Below, one piece after another: positions 8,758-17,705 of a stretch of 64,000 bases of DNA. This DNA is from Haloterrigena turkmenica DSM 5511 (GTDB lineage Archaea > Halobacteriota > Halobacteria > Halobacteriales > Natrialbaceae). The position numbers and the translations under genes are program-made. Under the pieces are notes generated by a model. The model made no database searches. It had not been told where the DNA came from and saw only the letters and a list, made by a program, of their open reading frames with translations. Location of the stretch: NCBI RefSeq assembly GCF_000025325.1, contig NC_013743.1, positions 806,001 to 870,000 of the forward strand. The letters run 5' to 3'. The number at the start of each line of letters is the position of its first letter. Positions within the stretch are counted from its first letter, which is position 1.

Positions 8758-9698
8758 CGATCGCCCTCCACTGTGGCTCCGTCGCTCGCGTCGGTAGTAC
8801 CGGCGCGGGCCGACTCGTCCTCGAGGTCGGCGAGGACGGCCTCGAGGTCCTCGCGGTACTCCTCGGAGAGGCGGGTCAGCGGCGAGCGCATGCGTGCGGG
8901 GCCGTAGCCACGGATCTCCATGGCCTCCTTGACTGGGATCGGGTTGGTCTCGACGAACAGGTGGCGGTACAGCGGCCCCAGCGTGTGGTGGAGGTCCTGT
9001 GCGCGCGCGTAGTCGCCGTCGAGCGCGGCGCCGACCATCGCGCAGGTTAGTTCGGGTTCGATGTTCGCACAGACACTGATCGTTCCGGTTCCGCCGACGG
9101 AGATGGTCGGCAGCGTGAGCGCGTCGTCGCCCGAGAGCACCGCGAAGTCCTCGTCGGTCGTTCGCTCGGCGATCTCGCCGATCTGGCCGAGGTCGCCGCT
9201 GGCGGCCTTGTAACCCGAGATGTTCTCGTGGGCGGCGAGTTCGACCGCGGTGTCGGGTTCGATGTTGCGGCCCGTCCGCGAGGGGACGTTGTAGACGATC
9301 TGGGGCAGATCGATCGTGTCCGCGATCGTTTCGTAGTGTTCGATCAGCCCGCGCTGCTCGGGCTTGTTGTAGTACGGCGAGATGAGCAGGAGGCCGTCGG
9401 CGCCCGCGTCGGCGGCTCGCTCGGAGAGTTCCAGCGCCTCGCGGGTGTTGTTCGAGCCCGTGCCCGCGATGACGGGGACGTCGTCGACGGCCTCGATGAC
9501 CGCTTCGACGACCTGCACGTGTTCGTCGTGGGTCAGCGTCGCCGACTCGCCGGTCGAGCCGACGGGAACGAGCCCGTCGACGCCCGCGGCCTCGAGTCGC
9601 TGCGCGTCGGTCTGGAGCGTTTCGAAGTCGATCCGTTCGTCGCTGTCGAAGGGCGTACACATCGCCGGGAAGACGCCCGAAAGGTCGAGTGCTGTCAT
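8754..9698 (-). CDS. dapA: 4-hydroxy-tetrahydrodipicolinate synthase
   Basis: Schiff-base aldolase condensing pyruvate with aspartate semialdehyde, the committed lysine step. The 314-residue TIM barrel shows the GSTGES phosphate/carboxylate-binding loop (47-52), VYNVPSRTG with Tyr136, and the Schiff-base Lys164 in SGYKAASGD. The C-terminus carries a hydrophilic, Ala/Asp-rich tail of about 25 residues. It is the first gene of the dapABD operon. Related DHDPS-superfamily enzymes (KDG aldolase and others) exist in haloarchaea, but the dap context makes dapA secure. Confidence 0.95.
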   Translation of the reverse strand: MTALDLSGVFPAMCTPFDSDERIDFETLQTDAQRLEAAGVDGLVPVGSTGESATLTHDEHVQVVEAVIEAVDDVPVIAGTGSNNTREALELSERAADAGADGLLLISPYYNKPEQRGLIEHYETIADTIDLPQIVYNVPSRTGRNIEPDTAVELAAHENISGYKAASGDLGQIGEIAERTTDEDFAVLSGDDALTLPTISVGGTGTISVCANIEPELTCAMVGAALDGDYARAQDLHHTLGPLYRHLFVETNPIPVKEAMEIRGYGPARMRSPLTRLSEEYREDLEAVLADLEDESARAGTTDASDGATVEGDR

Positions 9699-10022
9699 TG
9701 TGGAATGGCTGTGTTATCGGTGGTGGTAGTGGTTCGATCGTCCGTGATCGATCGTCGCTCGTGTGCGGACCGAGGCCGCGCCCGGAACGGGGTCGCTACA
9801 CCCGCTACGAGCACTCTCACACACGTTTACGTTTCGGAAAACGAGGGGCGACGCCGCTCGAGACGGAGCCGACGGATCGGTGAGCGACGTGGCGCATACC
9901 TGACCCACTGATCCGGATTCCCTTATCGGTTGCGGCTTCGAACAGCGATCGCGGACAGTCCGTGCCAGCAGCTGACATAAATTTCCGCGTAATTTATCCC
10001 CGAGCATTACATAGCATCGCGT
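9699..10022. other. divergent intergenic region dapA / htpX
   Basis: No coding feature is recognised here. The htpX side has a good TATA-like element (AATTTATCC, about 9991-9999), centred about 28 bases before the ATG at 10023, so htpX is probably leaderless. The dapA side shows no convincing TATA box. The middle is GC-rich without obvious repeats. Confidence 0.55.
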
Positions 10023-10847
10023 ATGACAGACTTCGGACTGAAACTTCGGATGGTCGTCGTCGGAGCCATCCTGTTCGCCTTCTACGTCGGCGCAGCGACG
10101 TTTTTGGCCCTGCTATTCGGCGTTAGTCCGCTCCTGATACTTCCGGCCGGGATCGTCATCCTCCCCGCGATCCAGTACAAACTCGGCAAGTGGATGGCGC
10201 TCAGAGGCGCCGAGGAGATGCCCGAGGACGGCCAGTACCGCGAGGTCCACCAGATGACCGAATCGCTCTCCCGAGACATGGGCGTCGACAAACCCAAGCT
10301 GATGGTGATGAGCATGGGCGTCCCCAACGCCTTCGCCGTCGGCCGCAAGGGCGCCGGCGTCGTCTGCGTCTCGACGGAACTCATGCAGATCCTCGAGCGC
10401 GACGAACTCGAGGGCGTCATCGCCCACGAGATCGCCCACATCAAGAACCGCGACGTGATCACGATGGTCGTCGGCCAGTCCATCGGGATGATGGTCGGCT
10501 ACGTCGCCTACTTCGCGGTGCTGATGGGCGGCGAGCGCAACATCGGCACCTGGATCCTCGCGATGGTCGCCTCCTCGCTGGCGAACATGCTCGTGATGGT
10601 CTTCGTGCTGGCCATCTCGCGATACCGCGAGTACGTCGCCGACGAGGACGCCCGCCAGTACATCGGCACCGGCGAACCGCTGGCGCGCGCACTCGAGAAG
10701 ATTTCCAGCGGCGCGCAGGGGCGCGAGTCGAAACTCGACGACAGCATGAGCGCGCTCTGTATCATGAACACCGACCGCGGTCTCATGGAGAAACTGTTCG
10801 CGAGCCACCCGCCGACGGAGAAGCGCATCGAGAAACTCCGCAGCTAA
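10023..10847 (+). CDS. htpX: HtpX-type M48 membrane metalloprotease
   Basis: Zinc endopeptidase of the membrane, family M48B, involved in quality control of damaged membrane proteins. The 274-residue protein has two N-terminal transmembrane helices (about 9-33 and 36-50), the catalytic HEIAHIKNRD motif (His135, Glu136, His139), two further hydrophobic segments around 147-195, then the third-ligand Glu in SRYREYVADEDA. The C-terminal SHPPTEKRIEKL is the family hallmark. It is a single gene with its own TATA-like promoter. Confidence 0.93.
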   Translation: MTDFGLKLRMVVVGAILFAFYVGAATFLALLFGVSPLLILPAGIVILPAIQYKLGKWMALRGAEEMPEDGQYREVHQMTESLSRDMGVDKPKLMVMSMGVPNAFAVGRKGAGVVCVSTELMQILERDELEGVIAHEIAHIKNRDVITMVVGQSIGMMVGYVAYFAVLMGGERNIGTWILAMVASSLANMLVMVFVLAISRYREYVADEDARQYIGTGEPLARALEKISSGAQGRESKLDDSMSALCIMNTDRGLMEKLFASHPPTEKRIEKLRS

Positions 10848-11059
10848 CGATTCGCGTTTCGCCGTCGACGCTGTTCTGATTTCCGTTCACGATCCGTCAT
10901 TGCTCCCGACCAGCGCACTCCGGACCGCTGGGTCTCCTCGCGGACGGTCGCCGTGGCGCTCGGCACCAGAGACCGGGGACGATCACCGACTCGGTCGAGG
11001 CCCGGAACGCGATCCGCGGAACGCCGCGATTTTTACGGGAGCCCCGCACAGTGTGATCT

Positions 11060-11557
11060 ATGACGGAAATTCATCCGGGCCAGCGCGTCGCCGTTCTCGT
11101 CGACGCCCAGAACCTCTATCACACGGCCCAGAGTCTGCACAGCCGCAACATCGACTACTCCGCGCTGCTCGACAAGGCCGTTCAGGACCGCCAGCTCACC
11201 CGCGCGATCGCCTACGTCATCCGCGCGGATTCGCCCGAGGAGGAGAGCTTTTTCGAGGCGCTAATCGACATCGGCTTCGAGCCGAAGATCAAGGACATCA
11301 AGACGTTCTCGGACGGGACCAAGAAGGCCGACTGGGACGTCGGAATGAGTCTCGATGCGGTGACCCTGGCCAACCACGTCGATACGGTCGTGCTCTGTAC
11401 CGGCGACGGCGACTTCTCGCGGCTCTGCTCGCACCTGCGCCACGAGGGCGTCCGCGTCGAGGTGATGGCGTTCGAATCCTCGACGGCCGAGGAACTCATC
11501 GCGGCGGCCGATTCCTTCGTCGACCTGGGCGAACGCCACGAGACGTTCCTCCTCTAA
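11060..11557 (+). CDS. NYN domain protein (LabA/DUF88 family)
   Basis: Predicted PIN-like (NYN) nuclease fold of 165 residues. Acidic active-site candidates are Asp in AVLVDAQNLYH, in KKADWDVGMSLDA and in CTGDGDFSRLC, the three conserved clusters of the family. LabA-like proteins are thought to act on RNA, but the substrate is unknown. A TATA-like run (ATTTTTAC, near 11030) lies about 26 bases before the ATG, which fits a leaderless transcript. The gene stands alone. Confidence 0.88.
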   Translation: MTEIHPGQRVAVLVDAQNLYHTAQSLHSRNIDYSALLDKAVQDRQLTRAIAYVIRADSPEEESFFEALIDIGFEPKIKDIKTFSDGTKKADWDVGMSLDAVTLANHVDTVVLCTGDGDFSRLCSHLRHEGVRVEVMAFESSTAEELIAAADSFVDLGERHETFLL

Positions 11558-11572
11558 CTGCGGACGCTCGCG

Positions 11573-11752
11573 TCACGACCGGTCCGAACGTCCCTTCCAG
11601 AGTCCGACCAACAGTGCGTACCCGGTAACGAGTAGCATCGCTCCCGTCAGAACGTACACGAACGGCCCGGAAACGAACGTGGCCGGCCCGGCCAGCGTCA
11701 GGGTGCCGAACAAGAGGAGGGCGACACCGAGAGCGATTTGCGTGGCGTCCAT
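11573..11752 (-). CDS. small two-helix membrane protein (59 aa)
   Basis: A short gene found by direct translation of the minus strand. ATG 11752 gives MDATQIALGVALLLFG and the frame ends SDRS-stop at 11573. The chain is almost entirely two transmembrane segments (about 5-27 and 32-50) joined by a GPFV turn, with a basic C-terminus (WKGRSDR). A TATA-like element, TATTATAAC at about 11777-11785, is centred about 29 bases upstream, which supports a real leaderless gene. No family recognised. It is convergent with the NYN gene, whose stop lies 16 bases away. Confidence 0.65.
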   Translation of the reverse strand: MDATQIALGVALLLFGTLTLAGPATFVSGPFVYVLTGAMLLVTGYALLVGLWKGRSDRS

Positions 11753-11937
11753 ACGATATCAGAAGTATTGAATCGAGTATTATAACGTTCGTCATTTCTG
11801 TTCTGTCGCAAAATCCAATAGCACAGCCGTTGCGAGTCGGCGATGTCGTCACGGGAACCGAGACTGGCGACTCGAGTCCGATCCGAATCCGGTTCGAGGT
11901 CGAAGGGCTTTCGACCGCGGGCGCGAAACCCTGTCCA

Positions 11938-12432
11938 ATGAGCGATCCAGCCGACGGGAACGGACAGGCGGGGCTGCCGGAGCTGCGGACCATCGCGGAC
12001 TACCAGTTCGGTTCGGGCGCCGGCGACGCCCTCTTTCCGCCCGCGGAGTCACTCACCATCAAGCGCACCTCTTCAGGTCGGCCCCAGCAGATCCACGCCG
12101 ATGACGGACGAATCGTCTCCTTCGGAACCGACGGCCGATTCACCCTCGGCCTCGAGGGCGGCCGTCGGCTCCACGCGGTCCTCGAGCACCCCGCCTATCG
12201 CGTCGTCGTCGACGACGAGAGCGAACCGTTCGTCCGCGACGAGAAGAACGTCTTCACGAAGTTCGTCCTCGAGGCGGGTCCCGAAATCCGGCCGGGCGAC
12301 GAGGTGCTCGTGATCCACGAGCGCGGCGAGCTGATCGCGGTCGGAACGGCGGAACTGGCGGCCGAGGCTATCGCGGACTTCGAGACCGGGATGGCGGTGA
12401 ACGTGCGCGAGGGCGCGCCCGCGGAGAACTGA
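11938..12432 (+). CDS. PUA domain RNA-binding protein
   Basis: The protein has 164 residues from ATG 11938 (MSDPADGNG). An N-terminal region (LRTIADYQFGSGAGDALF) precedes a C-terminal PUA domain of about 75 residues. The PUA hallmark is GDEVLVIHERGELIAVGTAEL, following DEKNVFTKFVLEAGPEIRPG. This arrangement matches the small archaeal proteins related to the C-terminal part of archaeosine tRNA-guanine transglycosylase (arcTGT-like PUA). The target RNA is not evident. An upstream in-frame start at 11830 adds 36 residues without family character and was not used. Confidence 0.8.
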   Translation: MSDPADGNGQAGLPELRTIADYQFGSGAGDALFPPAESLTIKRTSSGRPQQIHADDGRIVSFGTDGRFTLGLEGGRRLHAVLEHPAYRVVVDDESEPFVRDEKNVFTKFVLEAGPEIRPGDEVLVIHERGELIAVGTAELAAEAIADFETGMAVNVREGAPAEN

Positions 12433-12777
12433 TTTTCCCGAGCACCGATCGACTGGCCGAGAGCGCGCCCGAGCGATAGCGAGGGCGCGCGACCCAACGG
12501 AAGACGCGGAGCGTCTTCCGAGCATCGCGGAGGCTTCGCCTCCGCTCAACGGGGAAGGGCAGGCGTTCACCGATACCGACCGCGAGTGAGCGCCGCAGGC
12601 GCGAACGAGCGGGCCGACGACTGACTCGGAGCGAGCGAAGCGAACGGAGAGGAAGGAGGAGTGCTTTTCATCAAAGTTTTGCCGAGGGTGCGCCGCAGGC
12701 GCGCCCGCAGCGCAAAAGTTTGAGATGCAAAAGTTTGAACCGCAGAGTAAAAGGGTGCGGGTAGCGACGTGTCGGGT
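12433..12777. repeat. non-coding tract of nested GC-rich palindromes
   Basis: A 345-base gap before nac filled with short perfect inverted repeats, including GAAGACGCGGAGCGTCTTC (about 12500-12518), GCGGAGGCTTCGCCTCCGC (about 12527-12545), GCGCCGCAGGCGC (12592-12604 and again near 12691) and the GAGCGAGCGAAGCGAACGGAG run around 12630. The last 60 bases switch to A/T-rich text with AAAAGTTTGA twice (about 12714 and 12729), probably the nac promoter area. No coding frame is credible. Confidence 0.7.
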
Positions 12778-13158
12778 ATGTTTGGAGGAGGCGGCGGCGG
12801 TCTGAACCCGCGCAAGATGGAACAGATGATGCAACAGATGGGAATCGACGTCGAGGATATCGACGCCGAGGAGGTCATCATCCGCACCGAGGAGTACGAC
12901 CTCGTCTTCAACGACGCCGAGGTCACCAAGATGGACGCCCGCGGCGAGGAGACCTACCAGATCATCGGCTCGCCCGAACAGGTCGAGTCCGGTGCCGCCG
13001 GTGCCAGCGCCGGCGCCGACGAGGACGCCGGGGCCGCGATTCCCGACGAGGACGTCGAACTCGTCGCCACCCGCGCCGGCGTGAGCGAGGACGAGGCCCG
13101 CGACGCCCTCGAGGCCGTCGACGGCGACCTCGCCGCGGCAGTCGAACGCCTCGAGTGA
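12778..13158 (+). CDS. nac: nascent polypeptide-associated complex protein (alpha-NAC)
   Basis: Ribosome-associated homodimeric chaperone of archaea. The protein is 126 residues from ATG 12778 ([18 protein letters not shown], the usual archaeal N-terminus). A NAC beta-barrel domain runs about 14-70 and a C-terminal UBA domain about 87-126 ([19 protein letters not shown]), joined by an Ala/Gly/Asp linker. A GTG at 12769 would add three residues. The trmI-like gene starts 7 bases after the stop, an arrangement common in haloarchaea. Confidence 0.93.
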   Translation: MFGGGGGGLNPRKMEQMMQQMGIDVEDIDAEEVIIRTEEYDLVFNDAEVTKMDARGEETYQIIGSPEQVESGAAGASAGADEDAGAAIPDEDVELVATRAGVSEDEARDALEAVDGDLAAAVERLE

Positions 13159-13165
13159 CGTTCGC

Positions 13166-13978
13166 GTGACCGACGATAGCGATTCCGAGACCGACGCGGA
13201 CGGAGACGGAACCGCGAGCGCCGACGAGACTGCGGACGCGGACGACCGCGTCCCCGTCCTGCTCGTCAAGGGCGACCGCGAGTACCTGATCCAGCCCGGC
13301 GGCGAGCAGGGAACGGATCTGGGCGTGCTCGAGGTGCCTGAAGACGTCCAGCCGGGCGACACCATCGAGACGCATCTCGGCGAGGCGTTTCGGGTGCGCC
13401 GGCTGCGCGGCCCGGATCTGTTTCACCAGTTCGAGCGGACGGGGGCACCGATGGTCCCCCGCGACGTCGGGTTAGTGATCGGCGAGACCGGCGTCTCGCA
13501 GGGCGACCGCGTGCTCGATACCGGCACCGGAACGGGCGTGCTCGCGGCCTCGATGGCCCGCGCGGGCGCCGAGGTGGTGACCTACGAGCGCGATCCGGAG
13601 TTCGCGGACGTCGCGCGCGAGAACATGAAACTCGGCGGCGTCGACGACAGCGTCGACGTCCGAACGGGCGATCTGACCGAGGAGATCGACGCGCTCGAGC
13701 CCTCGTCGTTCGACGTGTTGACCCTCGATACGGGCGACGCGGCGGCCGTCGTCGAGCACGCGCCCGACCTGCTGGTCGACGGCGGCTTCGTCGCGGTCTA
13801 CAGCCCCTTCATCGAGTCGACCCGAGAGGTCGTCGCGGCGGCCCGCGAGGTCGAGCTCTCGAACGTCCGCACGCGCGAGACGATCCAGCGGGAGATGCAG
13901 TTCGACGACCGCGGCTCGCGGCCGTCGACCGCGCCGGTGGGCCACACGGGGTATCTGACGATCGCTCGCAACGTCTGA
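13166..13978 (+). CDS. trmI: tRNA (adenine-N1)-methyltransferase, TrmI-like
   Basis: SAM-dependent tRNA methyltransferase; archaeal TrmI makes m1A at positions 57/58 of tRNA. The 270-residue protein starts at GTG 13166, has an acidic N-terminal extension of about 28 residues, a small beta domain (VLLVKGDREYLIQPG) and a Rossmann-like domain with SAM motif I RVLDTGTGTGVLAA and motif II VVTYERDPEF. It lies in an operon with nac. Target specificity is inferred from family. Confidence 0.87.
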   Translation: MTDDSDSETDADGDGTASADETADADDRVPVLLVKGDREYLIQPGGEQGTDLGVLEVPEDVQPGDTIETHLGEAFRVRRLRGPDLFHQFERTGAPMVPRDVGLVIGETGVSQGDRVLDTGTGTGVLAASMARAGAEVVTYERDPEFADVARENMKLGGVDDSVDVRTGDLTEEIDALEPSSFDVLTLDTGDAAAVVEHAPDLLVDGGFVAVYSPFIESTREVVAAAREVELSNVRTRETIQREMQFDDRGSRPSTAPVGHTGYLTIARNV

Positions 13979-14118
13979 GCCGCTCGGATCGACCGTGACC
14001 GGCGAATAGCTGTCCGATCAGTAACACACACGGCAGCGAAATCCGTTGTAAATCGGCACGTATGCCGGAGATTCATTCGGTTGCGAGTTGCGACTGGCTG
14101 CGACTGTTCGCAACCTTC

Positions 14119-14125
14119 TTTATTC
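14119..14125 (+). promoter_or_regulatory. TATA-like box of ppsA
   Basis: TTTATTC, centred about 28 bases upstream of the ATG at 14150, matches haloarchaeal leaderless promoter spacing. It supports 14150 rather than the in-frame ATG at 14081 as the start. Confidence 0.6.
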
Positions 14126-14149
14126 GTTCGGGTGTCGAACCAGATAGCA

Positions 14150-16492
14150 ATGGCTGTACTCTGGCTGGACGAGATCAGTGCCGGCGACCTCGAGAAGGTC
14201 GGCGGCAAAGGAGCCTCCCTGGGCGAGTTGACGGGTGCTGGGCTGCCCGTGCCCCCGGGATTCGTCGTAACCGCCGGGACCTATCGATCGTTCATCGAAG
14301 AAGCCGAAATCGACGAGGAACTGTTCGCGGCCGTCGACGTCGACGTCGACGACTCGTCGGCGCTGGCCGACGCCGCCGACCGCGCGCAGGAACTCATCCT
14401 CGAGACCCCCTTCCCCGACGAACTCCGCGAGGAGATCCTCGAGTCGTATCGGCAGGTCGGCGACGGCGAGGCGTTCGTCGCGGTGCGGTCGTCGGCGACG
14501 GCCGAGGACCTGCCCGACGCCTCCTTCGCGGGCCAACAGGAGACGTTCCTCAACGTCACCGAGGAGGCGCTGCTCGACCGCGTTCGCGAGTGTTGGGCCT
14601 CGCTGTTCACCCAGCGGGCGATCTACTACCGTCAGGAGCAGGGCTTCGATCACTCTGCAGTGAACATCGCGGTCGTCGTCCAACAGATGGTCGACGCCGA
14701 GAAATCCGGCGTGATGTTCACGAGCCACCCCTCGACGGGCGACCCGACGATGATCATCGAGGCCGCCTGGGGCCTGGGCGAGGCCGTCGTCTCCGGTGCC
14801 GTCTCGCCGGACAACTACGTCGTCGAGCGCGAGGATCGGTCGATCGACGTCACCGTCGCCGAGAAGAAGGTGATGCACGAAAAGGACGAGGAGACCGGCG
14901 AGACCGTCGAGACCGAGGTTCCTCAGGACAAGCGGAACGCACGGGTCCTCTCCGAGGACGAAATCGGGGCCCTGATGGATCTCGGCGAGCGCGTCGAGGA
15001 CCACTACGACAAACCCCAGGACGTCGAGTGGGCCATCGTCGAGGGCGAGGTCTACATGCTCCAGTCCCGACCGATCACGACCATCGACGAGAGCGACGGC
15101 GGGGCCACTGCGTCCGAGGCGACCGGCAGCGTCGACGCCTCGACGGGGCTGACCGACGGCAGCGGCGGCGTTCAGGCCGCCGCCGGCGAGTCCTCGAGTT
15201 CGGGGGCGGACGCCTCCGGCGAGGTCATCGTCGACGGACTGGGATCGAGTCCGGGCACCGTCAGCGGGGCCGCCCGGATCGTCAAAAAGCTCGACGACCT
15301 CGATAAGGTCGGCGAGGGCGACATCATCGTCACCGAGATGACGATGCCGGACATGGTCCCCGCGATGAAGCGGGCGTCGGGGATCATCACCGACGAGGGC
15401 GGCATGACCAGCCACGCCGCCATCGTCTCCCGCGAACTGGGCGTTCCGGCTATCGTCGGCACGACGAACGCGACTACCGTCCTCGAGGACGGGCAACTCG
15501 TCACGCTCGACGGCGACAAGGGCGCAGTCCTCGAGGGCAAAGAAGTCGAACCCGACGAAGAGACCGAACCCGTCGAGGAGGTCCGGCCGCAGTCGCCGGT
15601 CAAGCCCATGACCGCGACGGAGGTGAAGGTCAACGTCTCCATTCCGGAGGCCGCCGAGCGCGCGGCCGCGACCGGCGCCGACGGCGTCGGCCTGCTCCGC
15701 ATGGAGCACATGATCCTCTCGCTGAACCAGACCCCCGCGAAGTTCATCGCGGAGAACGGCGAGGACGCCTACATCACAGAACTGGTCGAGGGAATCCGCG
15801 GCGTCGCCGACGAGTTCTACCCGCGGCCCGTTCGCGTCCGGACGCTGGACGCGCCGACCGACGAGTTCCGCCAACTCGAGGGCGGCGAGGACGAACCGAA
15901 GGAGCACAACCCGATGCTCGGGTACCGCGGAATCCGGCGCTCGCTCGACCGCCCGGACGTCTTCGCCCACGAACTCGAGGCGTTCCGGCGGCTCTACGAG
16001 ATGGGCTACGACAACGTCGAGATCATGTTCCCGCTGGTCAACGACGCGGAGGACATCTACCAGGCCAAGTCGCTCATGAAGGAGGCCGGCATCGACCCCG
16101 AGAAGCGCCGCTGGGGCGCGATGATCGAGACGCCGGCCTCGGCGCTGTCGGTCGAGGAGATGGCGAAAGCGGGCATCGACTTCGCCTCGTTCGGGACGAA
16201 CGACCTCACCCAGTACACGCTCGCGGTCGACCGGAACAACGAGCACGTTGCCGACCGCTTCGACGAGCTCCACCCCGCGATCCTGAAGCTGATCGGCGAC
16301 GTCATCGAGACTTGCCGCGAACACGACGTCGACACGAGCATCTGCGGCCAGGCCGGCTCCAAGCCGGAGATGGTCCAGTTCCTCGCCAAGGAAGGCGTCA
16401 CGTCGATCTCGGCGAACATCGACGCCGTCCGTGACGTCCAGCACGAGGTCAAGCGCGTCGAGCAGAAGCTGCTGCTCGATTCGGTTCGCTAA
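14150..16492 (+). CDS. ppsA: phosphoenolpyruvate synthase
   Basis: Pyruvate, water dikinase: makes PEP from pyruvate and ATP for gluconeogenesis. The protein has 780 residues. The N-terminal ATP-grasp PPDK domain (about 1-330) begins MAVLWLDEISAGD. A linker of about 45 residues rich in Gly, Ser and Ala follows. The swivelling phosphohistidine domain carries GGMTSHAAIVSRELG with His422, and the C-terminal PEP/pyruvate barrel carries the catalytic Cys732 in ICGQAGSKPE. The start is fixed by the TATA-like box 28 bases upstream. The gene is monocistronic. Pyruvate kinase, the opposing enzyme, lies at 55.9-57.7 kb. Confidence 0.95.
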   Translation: MAVLWLDEISAGDLEKVGGKGASLGELTGAGLPVPPGFVVTAGTYRSFIEEAEIDEELFAAVDVDVDDSSALADAADRAQELILETPFPDELREEILESYRQVGDGEAFVAVRSSATAEDLPDASFAGQQETFLNVTEEALLDRVRECWASLFTQRAIYYRQEQGFDHSAVNIAVVVQQMVDAEKSGVMFTSHPSTGDPTMIIEAAWGLGEAVVSGAVSPDNYVVEREDRSIDVTVAEKKVMHEKDEETGETVETEVPQDKRNARVLSEDEIGALMDLGERVEDHYDKPQDVEWAIVEGEVYMLQSRPITTIDESDGGATASEATGSVDASTGLTDGSGGVQAAAGESSSSGADASGEVIVDGLGSSPGTVSGAARIVKKLDDLDKVGEGDIIVTEMTMPDMVPAMKRASGIITDEGGMTSHAAIVSRELGVPAIVGTTNATTVLEDGQLVTLDGDKGAVLEGKEVEPDEETEPVEEVRPQSPVKPMTATEVKVNVSIPEAAERAAATGADGVGLLRMEHMILSLNQTPAKFIAENGEDAYITELVEGIRGVADEFYPRPVRVRTLDAPTDEFRQLEGGEDEPKEHNPMLGYRGIRRSLDRPDVFAHELEAFRRLYEMGYDNVEIMFPLVNDAEDIYQAKSLMKEAGIDPEKRRWGAMIETPASALSVEEMAKAGIDFASFGTNDLTQYTLAVDRNNEHVADRFDELHPAILKLIGDVIETCREHDVDTSICGQAGSKPEMVQFLAKEGVTSISANIDAVRDVQHEVKRVEQKLLLDSVR

Positions 16493-16667
16493 GTCGGTCG
16501 GTTAGCCTTCGAGAATCCTTCTTCCCCCGTATTTCGCTTCGCCGTGAGACGCTGTCGGCGGCGTAGTGCGCAACCGTCCCATCGACACAATCGGTCTCGA
16601 CCCTGTCGATACGAGGACGGGTGCGTAGGCAAAGCGTCCGCTGTGCGCTTCGGTCGACTGCCGTTCG

Positions 16668-16859
16668 CTATCTCGAGAGCGCCTCGAACTCCGAGGATCC
16701 GCAGCGACAGCCGTCCTTCCGGCCGATCGGTTGGACGGTGCCGTCGGCGAGGACCCACGCGGAGTAGACGGCCTCGCAGTCGCGACATTGCGCAGCTACT
16801 TTCTCCCATTCGTCGGTCGCGGGCTCGCCGGTCTCCTGACTCTGGCGGTGGCCTGTCAT
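16668..16859 (-). CDS. small zinc-finger protein (63 aa)
   Basis: A haloarchaeal micro-protein with two Cys pairs, CRDC and CRC, spaced about 24 residues apart in the order CRDCEAVYSAWVLADG...KDGCRCGSSEFE, forming a probable single zinc ribbon. ATG 16859 gives MTGHRQSQETG. Function unknown; such CPxCG-like proteins are numerous in haloarchaea and are often regulatory. It lies between convergent ppsA and the bat-type regulator. Confidence 0.75.
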   Translation of the reverse strand: MTGHRQSQETGEPATDEWEKVAAQCRDCEAVYSAWVLADGTVQPIGRKDGCRCGSSEFEALSR

Positions 16860-16947
16860 ATACGGATAAAGACGGCCCTTGCCGAAGAACGGAGAGGTTG
16901 TATACACCACCACGAAAGCGAACGCCCGGTGTCGCCGAGAGCGGGAG

Positions 16948-17610
16948 TCACTCGTCGTCCGGATGAGAGAACGTCAGTGTGCTCGTGATGAGGTTCCGAT
17001 GGGCGGCGTGAAATCGCTTCGAGAGCGCCTGCTGGGAGACGTCCATTCGGTCGGCGAGATCGGTCATCGTGATTCCCTGTGGAATTTCGTAGTACCCCTC
17101 CTCGAGCGCCGCGACCAGCGTCTCGCGTTGCTTCGTCGTGAGATCGTACTGAGCGCTGGCCATCGGCTGTTCCTGGTCCTTGATACGATTGAGTTTGAAC
17201 GCGATTTCCTTGTCTTCGCAGTAGTCCTGAAACTGCGCGAGGCTGTCCCGATCGTCGAACCGCATCCGGAGCTCCCAGTTTTTGTCCCGTCCGATCGCCT
17301 GCAGGATCGTCGCTCCGAGTTCGACGTAGGCGTAGACGATCGTTTCGACGTTCTTCGTCCACTCGGCGCGATACAGTCTGGCGCCGTCCACCTCGTCGAT
17401 CGGGGCGACGCCCGTCACGGAGTCGTCCTCCTGAAACGCCGCCTCGAACTCCGCGTGATCGCCGCCGCTGACCCAGAAGTACGGCATCACCCTGTCCTCC
17501 ATCGTCGCCACGACCTGTTCGATCTCGACGACCATCCCCGGCGCGGCCGTGAGGGCGTGGTACAGCGCCAGGTCGTCGGATTTGACCGAGAACTCGGCGA
17601 TAACGCTCAT
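16948..17610 (-). CDS. bacterio-opsin activator (bat)-type HTH-10 regulator
   Basis: Haloarchaeal transcriptional regulator of 220 residues. The N-terminal part (about 1-150) is the bat-associated sensor-like domain (MSVIAEFSVKSDDLALYHA). The C-terminal HTH_10 DNA-binding domain spans about 160-215 (LTTKQRETLVAALEEGYY, then DLADRMDVSQQALSKRFH). No PAS or GAF module is present, so it is the short class. Signal and targets are unknown. Confidence 0.9.
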   Translation of the reverse strand: MSVIAEFSVKSDDLALYHALTAAPGMVVEIEQVVATMEDRVMPYFWVSGGDHAEFEAAFQEDDSVTGVAPIDEVDGARLYRAEWTKNVETIVYAYVELGATILQAIGRDKNWELRMRFDDRDSLAQFQDYCEDKEIAFKLNRIKDQEQPMASAQYDLTTKQRETLVAALEEGYYEIPQGITMTDLADRMDVSQQALSKRFHAAHRNLITSTLTFSHPDDE

Positions 17611-17705
17611 ACGACTCGTTCACGGTTGCTCCGAATAAATCCGCGGACTGCACTGGCGTCTCGTTCCCGACCGCCTCGAGTCGATCGCCCTCGAGACCTC
17701 GTCGA

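Noticed and set aside
14120-16444. 774-residue open frame antisense to ppsA
   Set aside because: High-GC codon bias opens the opposite frame. It lacks family motifs, is Val/Asp/Leu/Arg-repetitive, and is fully covered by a well-supported gene.
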